Assembly (NCBI RefSeq): GCF_035917275.1
Contig: NZ_CP108508.1
Span: forward strand, 2,480,001-2,544,000
Reading direction: 5' to 3'
DNA length: 64,000 bases
From: Streptomyces sp. NBC_01237
GTDB lineage: Bacteria; Actinomycetota; Actinomycetes; Streptomycetales; Streptomycetaceae
Position numbers and translations under genes: made by a program. Positions 16,370 through 25,571 of this stretch are shown here, piece by piece. The notes beneath the pieces are model-generated. The model had not been told where the DNA came from. It did not search any database and was given only the letters and a program-made list of their open reading frames with translations. The number at the start of each line of letters is the position of its first letter. Within the stretch, counting starts at the first letter, position 1.

Positions 16370-17629
16370 ATGTCCAAGGCCGGTACCGAGTCGGTGAAGG
16401 CCCGAGCCGGGCGATGGCGCGAGGCCCGCGCGAGGCGGCGCGCGTGCCGGCGCCCCGGGCCTCCGGGACCGTACACGCTGCTGCCCTGGCTGCTGCTGGG
16501 GCTCGGCGCGTTCTCCAACCTCTGGCAGGGCGAGACACCCAACCCGTGGATCGGCGGCCTGGGCCTGCTGACCTTCAACTCCCTTTACGTCTCCGTGGTG
16601 TTCAGAGGCTTCGACGAACGGACGCGGGAGAGCGCGACCTCCTACCGGCTGCTCGCCGCGATGGCCGCGATCACCTTCGCGCTGGCGATCGGCTACGGCG
16701 GCAGCTGGCTGCTGTTCTTCCCGCTGCTGTCGCTGGCCTGCGGCACGATCCTGCGCGGCCGCCGGCTCGCGATCGGCCTGATCACCCTCTCCGTCGCCGC
16801 GGTCGTGGTGTCCGTGTGGCGGGGCGACCATGCCTCGGAGCCGTGGACCATCGGGTACGGGACGTTCCTCTCCGGCGCGGTGACGGCCGCGCTCCTCACC
16901 CTGTCGGAGACGGTGATGGAGCTGCGTGCGACCCGGCAGGAGCTGGCCCGCGGGGCGGTGGAGCGGGAACGGCTGCGCTTCTCCCGCGATCTGCACGATC
17001 TGCTGGGGCACACGATGTCGGTGATCGTGGTCAAGTCGGAGGCGGCCCGTCGGCTCGCACCGCACGATCTGGACGCCGCGCTCTCGCAGGTCGCCGACAT
17101 CGAGTCGGTGGGCAGGCAGGCGCTGACCGAGATCCGGGAGGCGGTGACCGGCTACCGCGAGGGAAGCCTCGCCACCGAGCTCGACCGGGCCGGGTCCGCG
17201 CTGACGGCCGCCGGGATCGAACCGGTGGTACGCCGCACCGGGCCGCCGCTCACGCCGCAAACGGAGGCGCTGCTGGGCTGGGTGGCACGGGAGGCGGTCA
17301 CCAATGCCGTACGCCACAGTGGCGCGACGCGCTGCGAGTTCGTCGTCGACTCCACGCCCGAGCGGGTCCGGCTGACCGTCACGGACGACGGCCGCGGCCC
17401 GGACCCGGACGGCGCCGCCCGCGCCGCCGGCGCCGTCCGCCCGGTCGGCGGTACCGGGCTGAAGGGGCTCACCGAACGCCTCGCCGTCGCGGGCGGCCGG
17501 CTGGAGGCGGGTCCGGGGCCGCGGGGCGGCTTCGTGGTGCGGGCGGAGCTGCCGGTGGCGGCGCCCGACGAGGGCGCGGGGGCAGAGGGTGCCGGGGACG
17601 AGGACCGGGAGCCGGCCCCGGGCCGGTGA
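16370..17629 (+). CDS. Two-component sensor histidine kinase (DesK/NarL-partner class)
   Basis: A 419-aa membrane kinase. Residues about 37-175 hold four to six transmembrane helices. The HisKA_3 dimerisation domain carries the phosphorylated His at 209 in FSRDLHDLLGHTMS. The HATPase_c domain shows the N box EAVTNAVRHSGAT, DDGRG and GGTGLKGLTERLA. The C-terminal 25 residues are Glu/Gly-rich. The context (ATPase, permease, kinase) is the familiar exporter-sensor arrangement, but the usual response-regulator gene is absent: a hairpin terminator follows 12 bases after the stop and the next gene is convergent. The kinase must signal to a regulator encoded elsewhere. Confidence 0.93.
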   Translation: MSKAGTESVKARAGRWREARARRRACRRPGPPGPYTLLPWLLLGLGAFSNLWQGETPNPWIGGLGLLTFNSLYVSVVFRGFDERTRESATSYRLLAAMAAITFALAIGYGGSWLLFFPLLSLACGTILRGRRLAIGLITLSVAAVVVSVWRGDHASEPWTIGYGTFLSGAVTAALLTLSETVMELRATRQELARGAVERERLRFSRDLHDLLGHTMSVIVVKSEAARRLAPHDLDAALSQVADIESVGRQALTEIREAVTGYREGSLATELDRAGSALTAAGIEPVVRRTGPPLTPQTEALLGWVAREAVTNAVRHSGATRCEFVVDSTPERVRLTVTDDGRGPDPDGAARAAGAVRPVGGTGLKGLTERLAVAGGRLEAGPGPRGGFVVRAELPVAAPDEGAGAEGAGDEDREPAPGR

Positions 17630-17641
17630 ACGGGACGCGCC

Positions 17642-17696
17642 GGCCCCGTACGGACGCCCCGGGACCACCGGCCGCCCGCGGCGTCCGTACGGGGCC
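17642..17696. terminator. 17-bp stem terminator between convergent genes
   Basis: Arms at 17642-17658 and 17680-17696 (GGCCCCGTACGGACGCC and its exact complement) enclose a 21-base loop. It closes the exporter-kinase operon and the MFS gene on the other strand. Confidence 0.75.
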
Positions 17697-17705
17697 GCCC
17701 CGGGA

Positions 17706-19154
17706 TCAGCTCTTCGCGGACCGGGACCGGGTCCGCTGCCCCGGAAGCCACAGCAGCATCAGCAGGACCCCGCCGACCAGCACCGCCGCGGCCGTACGGA
17801 AGGCCAGGGCGTATCCGGCCGTGACCTCGGCCGCGCCCGTGGCACCACCGGTGCGGGCGGCGGCGACCGTGGAGAGCACCGCGAGACCGAGCGCACCGCC
17901 CATGGTGCGGGAGGTGTTGACCAGCCCGGAGACGAGTCCCGCGTCGCCGGGTGCCGCGCCCGAGGTGGCGAGGGCGGCCAGCGGCGTGGAGGCGAGTCCC
18001 GATCCGGCCATCATCAGGATGCCGGGGATGAGGATGCCGGTGACGTACGGGCCGTCGGCGGTCATGGTCGACTGCCAGCCGAAGCCCGCCGCGGTGACCA
18101 GCACACCGATCACCGCCAGCCGCTTCGCGCCGATGCGCGCCATGAGGCGGGGGGCGGCCTTCGAACCGATGACGACGGCCACCGAGGTGGGCAGCAGCGC
18201 GATCCCGGCCAGCCAGGGCGTGTACCCCAGCACGTTCTGCGCGTACACGGTCATGAAGTACCACATGGCGAAGGTGGCGGACCCGATCAGGAACATCGCC
18301 ACGTTCGCCGAGGACACCGCCCGTACGCCGAACACCCGCAGCGGCATCAGCGGGGCCGCCGCCCGGGCCTCCGCCAGGACGAAGGCGGCGAGCAGCGACA
18401 GCCCGCCGAGCAGGGGGACCAGGGTGGCCGGGGACGTCCACCCCTCCTCCTCGGTCTGCACGATCCCGTACGCGACGGAGGCCAGGCCCGCCGTGACGAG
18501 GACGGCGCCCAGCAGGTCGACGCGGCGCCGGTCGCCCGCCCGGCCCTCGGCCAGCCAGAGGGCGGCCCCGACCAGGACGAGGGCGCCGATCGGCACATTG
18601 ATGAGCAGGACCCAGCGCCAGGAGAGGGCGTCGGTCAGCACCCCGCCGATCAGACCGCCGGCCGCGCCGCCGCCCGCCCCGACCGCCATCCAGGTCCCGA
18701 TCGCCTTGGTGCGGGCGGGTCCTTCGGGGACGGCCGCGGTGAGGATGGTGAGGGTGGCGGGCGCCAGCACGGCGGCGCCGAGCCCCTGGGCGGCGCGGGC
18801 GGCGAGCAGCTGCCAGCCCTCCTGGGCGAGGCCGCCCGCGAGCGAGGCCGCGGTGAACAGGCCGAGCCCGATCAGGAACATCCGCTTGCGGCCGTAGATG
18901 TCCGCGGCCCGGCCGCCGAGCAGCATGAATCCGGCGAACGCGATCGAGTAGGCGTTGACGACCCACTGGAGTGCGGGGGCGCTCAGTCCCAGGTCGGTCC
19001 GCATGGACGGCAGGGCCACATTGACGACCGCCACGTCGAGGATGACCAGGAACTGACCGGTGCAGGCCGCGAGCACGACGGCCCAGGTGCGGGTTCTTAT
19101 TCGGGTGGGGGTGCGGGTGGGTACGGGTGTGGAGACGTCAGGCATGGAGGTCAT
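17706..19154 (-). CDS. MFS drug-efflux transporter (DHA2/EmrB-QacA family)
   Basis: A 482-aa proton-coupled multidrug exporter with about 14 predicted helices. It shows QFLVILDVAVVNVALPSM (motif D1, about residues 33-50), GRAADIYGRKR (motif A, about 80), and motif C-like GAGGGAAGGLIGG in helix 5. The N-terminus is Thr/Pro/Arg-rich and cytoplasmic. The start is taken as ATG 19154; ATG 19145 is possible. There is no adjacent regulator. The substrate is unknown; drug or self-made antibiotic export is typical. Confidence 0.9.
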   Translation of the reverse strand: MTSMPDVSTPVPTRTPTRIRTRTWAVVLAACTGQFLVILDVAVVNVALPSMRTDLGLSAPALQWVVNAYSIAFAGFMLLGGRAADIYGRKRMFLIGLGLFTAASLAGGLAQEGWQLLAARAAQGLGAAVLAPATLTILTAAVPEGPARTKAIGTWMAVGAGGGAAGGLIGGVLTDALSWRWVLLINVPIGALVLVGAALWLAEGRAGDRRRVDLLGAVLVTAGLASVAYGIVQTEEEGWTSPATLVPLLGGLSLLAAFVLAEARAAAPLMPLRVFGVRAVSSANVAMFLIGSATFAMWYFMTVYAQNVLGYTPWLAGIALLPTSVAVVIGSKAAPRLMARIGAKRLAVIGVLVTAAGFGWQSTMTADGPYVTGILIPGILMMAGSGLASTPLAALATSGAAPGDAGLVSGLVNTSRTMGGALGLAVLSTVAAARTGGATGAAEVTAGYALAFRTAAAVLVGGVLLMLLWLPGQRTRSRSAKS

Positions 19155-19238
19155 GGTCCCAGGCACCCGGCGCTCCGTACATCGGGTTGCCGCAGGTCCG
19201 GGCACCGGGGCGCGCCACAGCTCACCGGAGCGCACCGG

Positions 19239-19259
19239 GCTCCGGGCGCCCCGGAGCCG
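19239..19259 (-). terminator. Weak hairpin downstream of thiolase gene
   Basis: GGCTCCGG and CCGGAGCC arms close a short loop just past the thiolase stop (19288). Confidence 0.35.
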
Positions 19260-19287
19260 GCGCGCCGGAGCTCCACGCGCCTCGGGG

Positions 19288-20487
19288 TCAGCGGCGCAGC
19301 AGGGTCACGACCGCCGCTCCGCCGAGCCCGATGTTGTGCGCGAGGCCGGTGCGCGCGCCCGGTACCTGGCGGGCCCCGGCCTCGCCCCGCAACTGCCAGG
19401 TCAGCTCGGCGGCCTGGGCGATTCCGGTGGCGCCCAGGGGGTGGCCCTTGGAGATCAGCCCGCCGGACGGGTTGACGACCCAGCGGCCGCCGTAGGTGGT
19501 GGCACCTGACTCCACGAGCTTTCCGGACTCGCCCTCCTCGCACAGTCCGAGGGCCTCGTAGGTGAGGAGTTCGTTGATGGAGAAGCAGTCGTGCAGCTCG
19601 ATCACGTCGAGGTCGTCGGCCGAGAGCCCCGAGGCCGCGTAGACCTGCTGCGCGGCCGCCCGGGTCATGGGCGCTCCGACGGCGTCGACGCAGGTGCCGG
19701 AGGCGAAGGACGCGCCGGTGTCGGTCGTCATGGCCTGGGCGGCGATCTCCACCGCCCGGTCGCCGAGTCCGTGCCGGTCGACGAAGCGTTCCGATACGAC
19801 GACGGCGGCGGCCGAGCCGTCGGAGGTGGGTGAGCACTGGAGCTTGGTCAGCGGCCGGTGGACGGTCCGGGCGGCGAGGATCTCCTCGACCGTGTACGGG
19901 TCCTGGAACTGGGCGTACGGGTTGTTCACCGAGTGCCGGTGGTTCTTGGCGCCGACCGCCGCGAGCTGCGCCGCCGTCGTCCCGTACCGCTCCATGTGCT
20001 CGCGGGCCGCGTTGCCGAAGATCTGGGCGGTGGGCGGGGACATCTCGAAGCCGTGCCCGGCGGCCATGATCCCGTAGTGCCGGGCGACCGGCGAGGTCTT
20101 GAAGTCCGCCGCGCCGCCGTCCGCGCCGCCGCCCCCGAGGGAGCCGCGCGCCATCTTCTCGAAGCCGAGGGCGAGTACGCAGTCGCTGATCCCGCCCTCG
20201 ACGAACTGCCGGGCCATCATGAGCGCGGTCGAGCCCGTGGCGCAGTTGTTGTTGACGTTGTAGACGGGGACGCCGGTCAGTCCGAGTTCGTAGACGGCCC
20301 GCTGTCCGGCCGTGGAGGGCTGGAAGCAGTAGCCGACGGGCACCTGTTCGACCTGGTCGTACCGGATTCCGGCGTCGTCGAGCGCCTTGGTGCCCGCCTC
20401 CTTCGCCATGTCCCAGTACTGCCAGTCGCGGGTCTCGGGCTTCTCGAACTTCGTCATCCCGACGCCGACGATGTACGCCTTCATCAT
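19288..20487 (-). CDS. Lipid-transfer / SCP-x-type thiolase
   Basis: A 399-aa thiolase-fold enzyme of the sterol carrier protein-x type (mycobacterial Ltp family). The N-terminal nucleophile region is [20 protein letters not shown] (Cys near residue 88), and the C-terminal part shows [20 protein letters not shown] and [20 protein letters not shown], with the HPLGATG motif. Such enzymes cleave branched or sterol side-chain acyl-CoAs by thiolysis or retro-aldol chemistry; the latter usually needs a DUF35 partner, not seen here. The start [15 protein letters not shown] follows AAGGG. It lies 9 bases after the acyl-CoA dehydrogenase stop, so the two form one operon under the KstR-type site at 22843. 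Confidence 0.92.
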   Translation of the reverse strand: MMKAYIVGVGMTKFEKPETRDWQYWDMAKEAGTKALDDAGIRYDQVEQVPVGYCFQPSTAGQRAVYELGLTGVPVYNVNNNCATGSTALMMARQFVEGGISDCVLALGFEKMARGSLGGGGADGGAADFKTSPVARHYGIMAAGHGFEMSPPTAQIFGNAAREHMERYGTTAAQLAAVGAKNHRHSVNNPYAQFQDPYTVEEILAARTVHRPLTKLQCSPTSDGSAAAVVVSERFVDRHGLGDRAVEIAAQAMTTDTGASFASGTCVDAVGAPMTRAAAQQVYAASGLSADDLDVIELHDCFSINELLTYEALGLCEEGESGKLVESGATTYGGRWVVNPSGGLISKGHPLGATGIAQAAELTWQLRGEAGARQVPGARTGLAHNIGLGGAAVVTLLRR

Positions 20488-20496
20488 GTGTGCCCT

Positions 20497-22800
20497 TCAG
20501 TCCTTGGGGAGGCCGAGGATGCGCTCGGCGACGACATTGAGCTGGACCTGTGTGGTGCCGCCCGCGATGGTCAGACAGCGCGACATGAGGAATCCGTGCA
20601 CGGCCCGTTCCGCGCCGTCCTCGGCGGTGGCGCCCGCCGGGCCGAGCAGTTCGAGGGTGAGTTCGGCGACCTTCTGCTGGTGGGTGGTCTGGACGAGTTT
20701 GCGTACGGAGGCTCCGGCGTCCGGTTCCTGTCCCGCGACCTGCTGGAGCGTGGTGCGCAGACCGATGCAGGCCAGCGCGTGGGCCTCCGCGGCGAGCGCG
20801 CCGATGCGGGTCCGGCCCGCTCCGTCGAGCTCGGCCGAGCGGGCGATCAGTGCTTCGAGTCCGGTGTCGAAGGTCATCTGGTCGGCCATGTGGACGCGTT
20901 CGTTGCCCAGGGTGTTGCGGGCGACGCGCCAGCCGTCGTCGATCTCCCCGACGACCGCGTCGGCGGGGAGCAGCACATCGTCGAAGTACACCTCGTTGAA
21001 CAGGGCGTCCCCGGTGATCTCCTTCAGCGGCCGGATGTCGATGCCCCGGGCGTTCTTCATGTCCACCAGGAAGTAGGTGAGGCCCCGGTGCTTGGGGGCG
21101 TCCGGGTCGGTCCGGGCCAGCAGGATGCCGTGGTCGGCCCACTGGGCGGCGCTCGTCCAGACCTTCTGTCCGGTGATGCGCCAGCCCTCGTCGGTCCGTA
21201 CGGCCCTGGTGCGCAGCGCGGCGAGGTCGGACCCGGCGTCCGGTTCGGAGAAGAGCTGGCACCACAGGAGTTCGCCGCTCAGTGTGGGCGGCAGATAGCG
21301 CTCCTGCTGCTCCGGTGTGCCGTACGCGATGAGGGAGGGCACCACCCAGGTGGCGATGCCGAGGCCGCTGAGCGTGATGCCCTGCTCCTTCAGCTCCTGT
21401 TGCAGGGCGAGTTGTTGTACGGGGCCGGCGGCCAGGCCGTACGGGGCGGGCAGATGCGGGGCGGCGTATCCGGTGGGGGCGAGGGCGCGGCGGGCGTCAC
21501 GGGGGCCGAGGCCCCGGGCGGCTGCGAGGTGCGGGCGCGCCTCGGCTCGGTGGCGGGCGGCCACGGGGGGCAGTTCCAGGGCGAGTTCGCGGCGGGCACC
21601 GCCTTCGGCGAGCCGGACGGCCCGCAGCCGGTGGGTGTCCCCGGCCCCGAGCAGCTGCCGGGCGACCACCGCGCGGCGCAGCTGGAGGTGGGCGTCGTGC
21701 TCCCAGGTGAAGCCGATGCCGCCGAGGATCTGGATGCAGTCCTTGGCGCAGCCGTACGCGGCGTCGAGCGCGGTGGCCGCGGCGAGGGCGGCGGCCAGTC
21801 CCCGTACGCCGGGGCTCTCCTCGGTGGCGCGGGCGGCGTCCCAGGTCAGGGCGCGGGCCTGTTCGAGGCGGACGAGCATGTCGGCGCAGAGGTGCTTGAC
21901 CCCCTGGAACTGCCCGATGGGGCGGCCGAACTGCTCGCGGACCTTGGCGTGTTCGGCGGCCGTCGCCACGGACCGGGCGGCGCTTCCGCAGGCGTCGGCG
22001 GCGAACAGGACGGCGGCGAGGTCGCGGACGAGCGCGGAGTCGGCGGACACGGAGCGGTGCGCCGGGACGCGTACGGCCTCGGCCCTGATCCCGGCGGTGG
22101 TGCGGGTCGGGTCGACGCCCCGGTGCGGGCGTACGGTCAGCCCCTCCGTGGCGGCGTCGACGGCGAACCAGCGGATGCCGTCGGCGGTGGTGGCGGGGAG
22201 CAGCAGCAGATCGGCCTCGGCGCCGGAGAGTACCGGCGGTGCCGTGCCGTCGAGGAGGTGGCCGTCCCCGTCCGCGACGGCGGTGAGGGTGCCGGGGGCG
22301 AGGGCGAGCGCGCCGACGCGGTCGCCGGCGGCGAGGGCGCGCACGAGTTCCCGCACCGGTCCCGGCCCCGCCGGACCGCTGGTCTCCTCGCCCGCCCGTT
22401 CTTCCGCCCCGTCCCGCGCCTCGGGCACCGCTGCGGGCATCACCCGCTCCCCCGTCCGCTCCTTGGACCCGGGCACCGGCTCGCGCACGGCCGCGAACAG
22501 CACCGCGGAGGTCAGCGCGCTCGCCAGGTACGGCCCCGGCAGGGAGCCGTGGGCGGCCTCTTCGAGGACGACGGCGAGGTCGAGGAGCCCGCCTCCCCCG
22601 CCCCCGTACTCCTCGGGCAGATGGACGCCGGGGAGGCCCTGTTCGACGAGACGCGCCCAGTGTGCGGGGCGTGCGCCGGGGACCGGAGGGGCTTGCGTGT
22701 CGAGGATCTTACGGATCTCCCCGGGCGGCACGGCACGGGCCAGCCACCCGCGTACGGCCTGAGCCAAGGCGTGATGTTCTTCGGTGATTCCGATGCCCAT
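20497..22800 (-). CDS. Fused two-domain acyl-CoA dehydrogenase (FadE34-like)
   Basis: A 767-aa flavoprotein made of two tandem acyl-CoA dehydrogenase units. The first spans residues 1-400 (AEHAKVREQFGRPIGQFQGVKH and DCIQILGGIGFTWEHDAHL), with a low-complexity Glu/Pro/Gly insert near 110-145. The second spans about 420-767 (LFSEPDAGSDLAALRTRAV, TGQKVWTSAAQWADHG, LTIAGGTTQVQLNVVAERILGLP). In mycobacteria, fused FadE34 and the FadE26/27 and FadE28/29 pairs dehydrogenate sterol side-chain CoA esters. The second unit has IAGGTT where classical enzymes carry a Glu. The ATG at 22800 follows GAGGA. A KstR-type operator lies 43 bases upstream. Confidence 0.9.
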   Translation of the reverse strand: MGIGITEEHHALAQAVRGWLARAVPPGEIRKILDTQAPPVPGARPAHWARLVEQGLPGVHLPEEYGGGGGGLLDLAVVLEEAAHGSLPGPYLASALTSAVLFAAVREPVPGSKERTGERVMPAAVPEARDGAEERAGEETSGPAGPGPVRELVRALAAGDRVGALALAPGTLTAVADGDGHLLDGTAPPVLSGAEADLLLLPATTADGIRWFAVDAATEGLTVRPHRGVDPTRTTAGIRAEAVRVPAHRSVSADSALVRDLAAVLFAADACGSAARSVATAAEHAKVREQFGRPIGQFQGVKHLCADMLVRLEQARALTWDAARATEESPGVRGLAAALAAATALDAAYGCAKDCIQILGGIGFTWEHDAHLQLRRAVVARQLLGAGDTHRLRAVRLAEGGARRELALELPPVAARHRAEARPHLAAARGLGPRDARRALAPTGYAAPHLPAPYGLAAGPVQQLALQQELKEQGITLSGLGIATWVVPSLIAYGTPEQQERYLPPTLSGELLWCQLFSEPDAGSDLAALRTRAVRTDEGWRITGQKVWTSAAQWADHGILLARTDPDAPKHRGLTYFLVDMKNARGIDIRPLKEITGDALFNEVYFDDVLLPADAVVGEIDDGWRVARNTLGNERVHMADQMTFDTGLEALIARSAELDGAGRTRIGALAAEAHALACIGLRTTLQQVAGQEPDAGASVRKLVQTTHQQKVAELTLELLGPAGATAEDGAERAVHGFLMSRCLTIAGGTTQVQLNVVAERILGLPKD

Positions 22801-22842
22801 TGCGGATCCTCGCCGGTCGCAGCCACTGGAACGGCGCAAGAG

Positions 22843-22856
22843 TAGAACACGTTCCA
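22843..22856. promoter_or_regulatory. KstR-type operator
   Basis: TAGAACACGTTCCA fits TnnAACnnGTTnnA at all defined positions. It lies in the leader or promoter of the acyl-CoA dehydrogenase/thiolase operon and in the shared region with the divergent MFS gene. Confidence 0.65.
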
Positions 22857-23003
22857 ATATGACGGAAGGTCAGAACACCGGCCGTTTCGAGACGTGTCCC
22901 GTTCGTGCCCCGTTCACCGGAATACCGCGCGCATACGAAAGCGTTCACCATGCACACACTTGGGGGGAGCCCGGGTGGTCGATGCTGCCCGGAGGCCACA
23001 CGT

Positions 23004-24845
23004 ATGCGACGGACGACGAACGAACAGCACGCCGGGGAACTCCCCGATCCGGTCAAGGAGCGTGCGGGCGGCATCGTCCCCGTACTCGCGTTCGCGGGCA
23101 TCACCGTCGCGGTGATGCAGACCCTGCTCGTCCCGGTCATCAAGGACCTGCCCGTCCTGCTGGACACCGACCCGTCCAACGCCACCTGGGTGATGACGGC
23201 GACGCTCCTCGCGGGCGCCGTCTCCACCCCGATCATGGGCCGGCTCGGCGACCTCTACGGCAAGCGCCGGATGCTGCTGGTCAGCCTCGCCGCCATGGTG
23301 ATCGGCTCCCTCATATGCGCCTCCACCGACGACCTCGTCGTGATGATCGCCGGACGCGCCCTCCAGGGCTTCGCGATGGGCGCCATCCCGCTCGGCATCG
23401 GCATCATGCGCGACGAGCTGCCGCGTGAACGGCTCGGCTCGGCGATGGCGCTGATGAGCTCCTCGGTCGGGGTGGGCGGCGGACTCGCGCTGCCGGCCTC
23501 CGCGCTCGTCGCCCAGCACGCCGACTGGCACGCCCTGTTCCTCGGCGCGGCCGGACTCGGGGTGCTCGCCATGGCGCTCACCGTCCGCTTCGTGCCCGAG
23601 CCCCCGCTGCGCGCCCCCGGGCGCTTCGACCACATCGGCGCGCTCGGACTCTCGCTCGGACTCGTCTGCCTCCTGCTGCCCATCACCAAGGGCAGCGACT
23701 GGGGCTGGACCTCGGGCACCACGCTCGGACTGATCGCCGCGTCCCTGGTGATCCTGGTGCTGTGGGGCCTGTTCGAGCTGCGCAGCCCCGCGCCGCTGGT
23801 CGATCTGCGGACCACCGCACGGCGCGAGGTGCTGCTCACCAACCTGGCCTCGATCATGGTCGGCGTCGCCTTCTACGCGGTCTCGCTCGTCCTGCCGCAG
23901 CTGCTCCAGCTGCCCGCGTCGACCGGCTACGGCCTGGGGCAGTCGATGGTCGTCGCCGGGCTGTGCGTGGCACCACTGGGTCTGACGATGATGTTCGTCG
24001 CCCCGCTGTACGCGCGGCTGTCCGCCCGCCGCGGCCCCAAGGTGTCCCTGATGCTCGGCATGCTGATCATCGCGATCGGCTACGGTGCCGGGCTCGGCCT
24101 GATGAGTGCCGCCTGGCAGACCGTGGTGATCTCGGTGATGCTCGGGGCCGGGATCGGGCTCGCCTACTCCTCGCTGCCCGCGCTGATCATCGGGGCCGTC
24201 GACCCGTCCGAGACGGGCGCGGCCAACGGTCTGAACACCCTGATGCGCTCGATCGGCACCTCGGTGTCGAGTGCCGTGATCGGCATGGTGCTGGCGAACA
24301 CCTCGGTACGGATGGGCCCGGCGGAGGTCCCCTCCATGGAGGGCTTCCGGATCTCGTTCCTGATCGCCACGGGCGCTGTGCTGATCGGTCTGGTGCTGGC
24401 CGCGTTCCTGCCCTCGCAGCGGGCGGCGACGCGTCCGGTGCTGCTGGCGAGCAGTGCGGACGACGCGCGGGCCGCCCGGGCCGGAGCCGGACCGGCCGCG
24501 GGCCCCGGACCTGCTCCGGGCCCCGGCCCGGCCTCGGTGCTCGTCGCCGGTTCGGGAGGCTTCCACGGGCGGGTGCTGAGCACGGACGGGGCGCCGGTGG
24601 CGCGCGCCAATGTGACGCTGATCGACACCCGGGGCCGGCAGGCCGGGCTCACCGTCGCGGACGACGCGGGCAGGTACGCCCTGGCGGCCGAGCCCGGTGG
24701 CCGCTACGTGCTGGCGGCCACGGCCACCGGGTACGCGCCGCGCGCCTGCCCGGCGGCGTCCCCGGCGACCGGCCGCCCCGCGGAGACCGATCTCGTGCTG
24801 AGCGCGGTCAGCGCACCGGAGCGTCGAACCGCGGCGCTGTCGTGA
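23004..24845 (+). CDS. MFS transporter with C-terminal carboxypeptidase-regulatory-like domain
   Basis: A 613-aa fusion. Residues about 25-480 are a 14-helix drug/H+ antiporter-type MFS transporter (motif A GRLGDLYGKRR, the early helix-5 GVGGGLALPASA, and the late motif NGLNTLMRSIGTSVSSAVIGMVLA). A Gly/Pro/Ala linker follows at about 485-515. Residues about 516-582 (GGFHGRVLSTDGAPVARANVTLIDTRGRQ, GRYALAAEPGGRYVLAATATGY) form a beta-sandwich of the carboxypeptidase regulatory-like or SdrD-B type. The ATG at 23004 follows GGAGG. The gene is divergent from the fused acyl-CoA dehydrogenase. Its 3' end overlaps the convergent PepE gene by 38 bases. Confidence 0.9.
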   Translation: MRRTTNEQHAGELPDPVKERAGGIVPVLAFAGITVAVMQTLLVPVIKDLPVLLDTDPSNATWVMTATLLAGAVSTPIMGRLGDLYGKRRMLLVSLAAMVIGSLICASTDDLVVMIAGRALQGFAMGAIPLGIGIMRDELPRERLGSAMALMSSSVGVGGGLALPASALVAQHADWHALFLGAAGLGVLAMALTVRFVPEPPLRAPGRFDHIGALGLSLGLVCLLLPITKGSDWGWTSGTTLGLIAASLVILVLWGLFELRSPAPLVDLRTTARREVLLTNLASIMVGVAFYAVSLVLPQLLQLPASTGYGLGQSMVVAGLCVAPLGLTMMFVAPLYARLSARRGPKVSLMLGMLIIAIGYGAGLGLMSAAWQTVVISVMLGAGIGLAYSSLPALIIGAVDPSETGAANGLNTLMRSIGTSVSSAVIGMVLANTSVRMGPAEVPSMEGFRISFLIATGAVLIGLVLAAFLPSQRAATRPVLLASSADDARAARAGAGPAAGPGPAPGPGPASVLVAGSGGFHGRVLSTDGAPVARANVTLIDTRGRQAGLTVADDAGRYALAAEPGGRYVLAATATGYAPRACPAASPATGRPAETDLVLSAVSAPERRTAALS

Positions 24846-25536
24846 GCAGCCGGGACACGTCGGACCCCGGCAGGAGCTCCTGAGGCTCGGCCGCGCGGGT
24901 GAACAGCCGGGCGGGACGGGCGCCCTGGACGTGGGCCCGACGCCCGTCGACACGGAGCCAGGAGCCCTCGCGCAGCCCGAGCACGGGTACGTCGTTCTCC
25001 TCCAGGAACTCGGTGAGCCGCTCCTCGCGGGTCTCGCCCTTGTGGGTGCTGGCCGGGTCCGGGTCCAGGTAGTGCGGGTTGATCTGGAACGGGACCAGGT
25101 CCAGCGTCTCGAAGGACGGCGGCTGCACGATGGGCATGTCGTTGGACGTGCGCAGGGTCGGGGCGGCCATGTTGGTGCCCGCGCTCGCCCCCATGTACGG
25201 CAGCCCGCCCCGTACCGCGTCGCGCACGGCCTCGCGCAGACCGGTGCGGTAGAGGGCGCTGAGCAGCCGGAAGGAGTTGCCGCCGCCGATGAACACGGCG
25301 TCGGACGCGGCCAGTTCGGCGACCGGGTCGGCGTTCTCGTGGACGCCGCGCACGGTGATGCCGGACGGCTCCAGGGCCTCGCGGACCCGCGCGGTGTACG
25401 CGGTGTAGTCGGCGAGCGCGTACGGGACGAAGGCGAGACGCGCGTTCGCGGGGAGGAACGCGGTGACGGTGTCCAGGGCGTGTTCCAGGTAACCGCAGCC
25501 GTACTGGGTGGAGTTGGAGAGCAGAAGCAGATTCAC
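24808..25536 (-). CDS. pepE: PepE-type peptidase (family S51)
   Basis: A 242-aa serine peptidase of the alpha-aspartyl dipeptidase (PepE)/cyanophycinase family. The fold markers are NLLLLSNSTQYGCGYLEHAL at the N-terminus, VFIGGGNSFRLLSALYRTGLREAV, the nucleophile Ser in YMGASAGTNMA, and NPHYLDPDPASTHKGETREERLTEFLEE with the probable active-site His. It should release aspartate from N-terminal Asp dipeptides. The GTG at 25536 follows GAGGAA. It lies 35 bases after an IclR regulator and faces away from a DUF1177, permease and M20 operon, so a joint role in using a peptide or amide compound is likely. Confidence 0.92.
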   Translation of the reverse strand: MNLLLLSNSTQYGCGYLEHALDTVTAFLPANARLAFVPYALADYTAYTARVREALEPSGITVRGVHENADPVAELAASDAVFIGGGNSFRLLSALYRTGLREAVRDAVRGGLPYMGASAGTNMAAPTLRTSNDMPIVQPPSFETLDLVPFQINPHYLDPDPASTHKGETREERLTEFLEENDVPVLGLREGSWLRVDGRRAHVQGARPARLFTRAAEPQELLPGSDVSRLLTTAPRFDAPVR

Positions 25537-25571
25537 GGGGTTCCTCGGGTACGTCGGGCACATCGGGTCGG

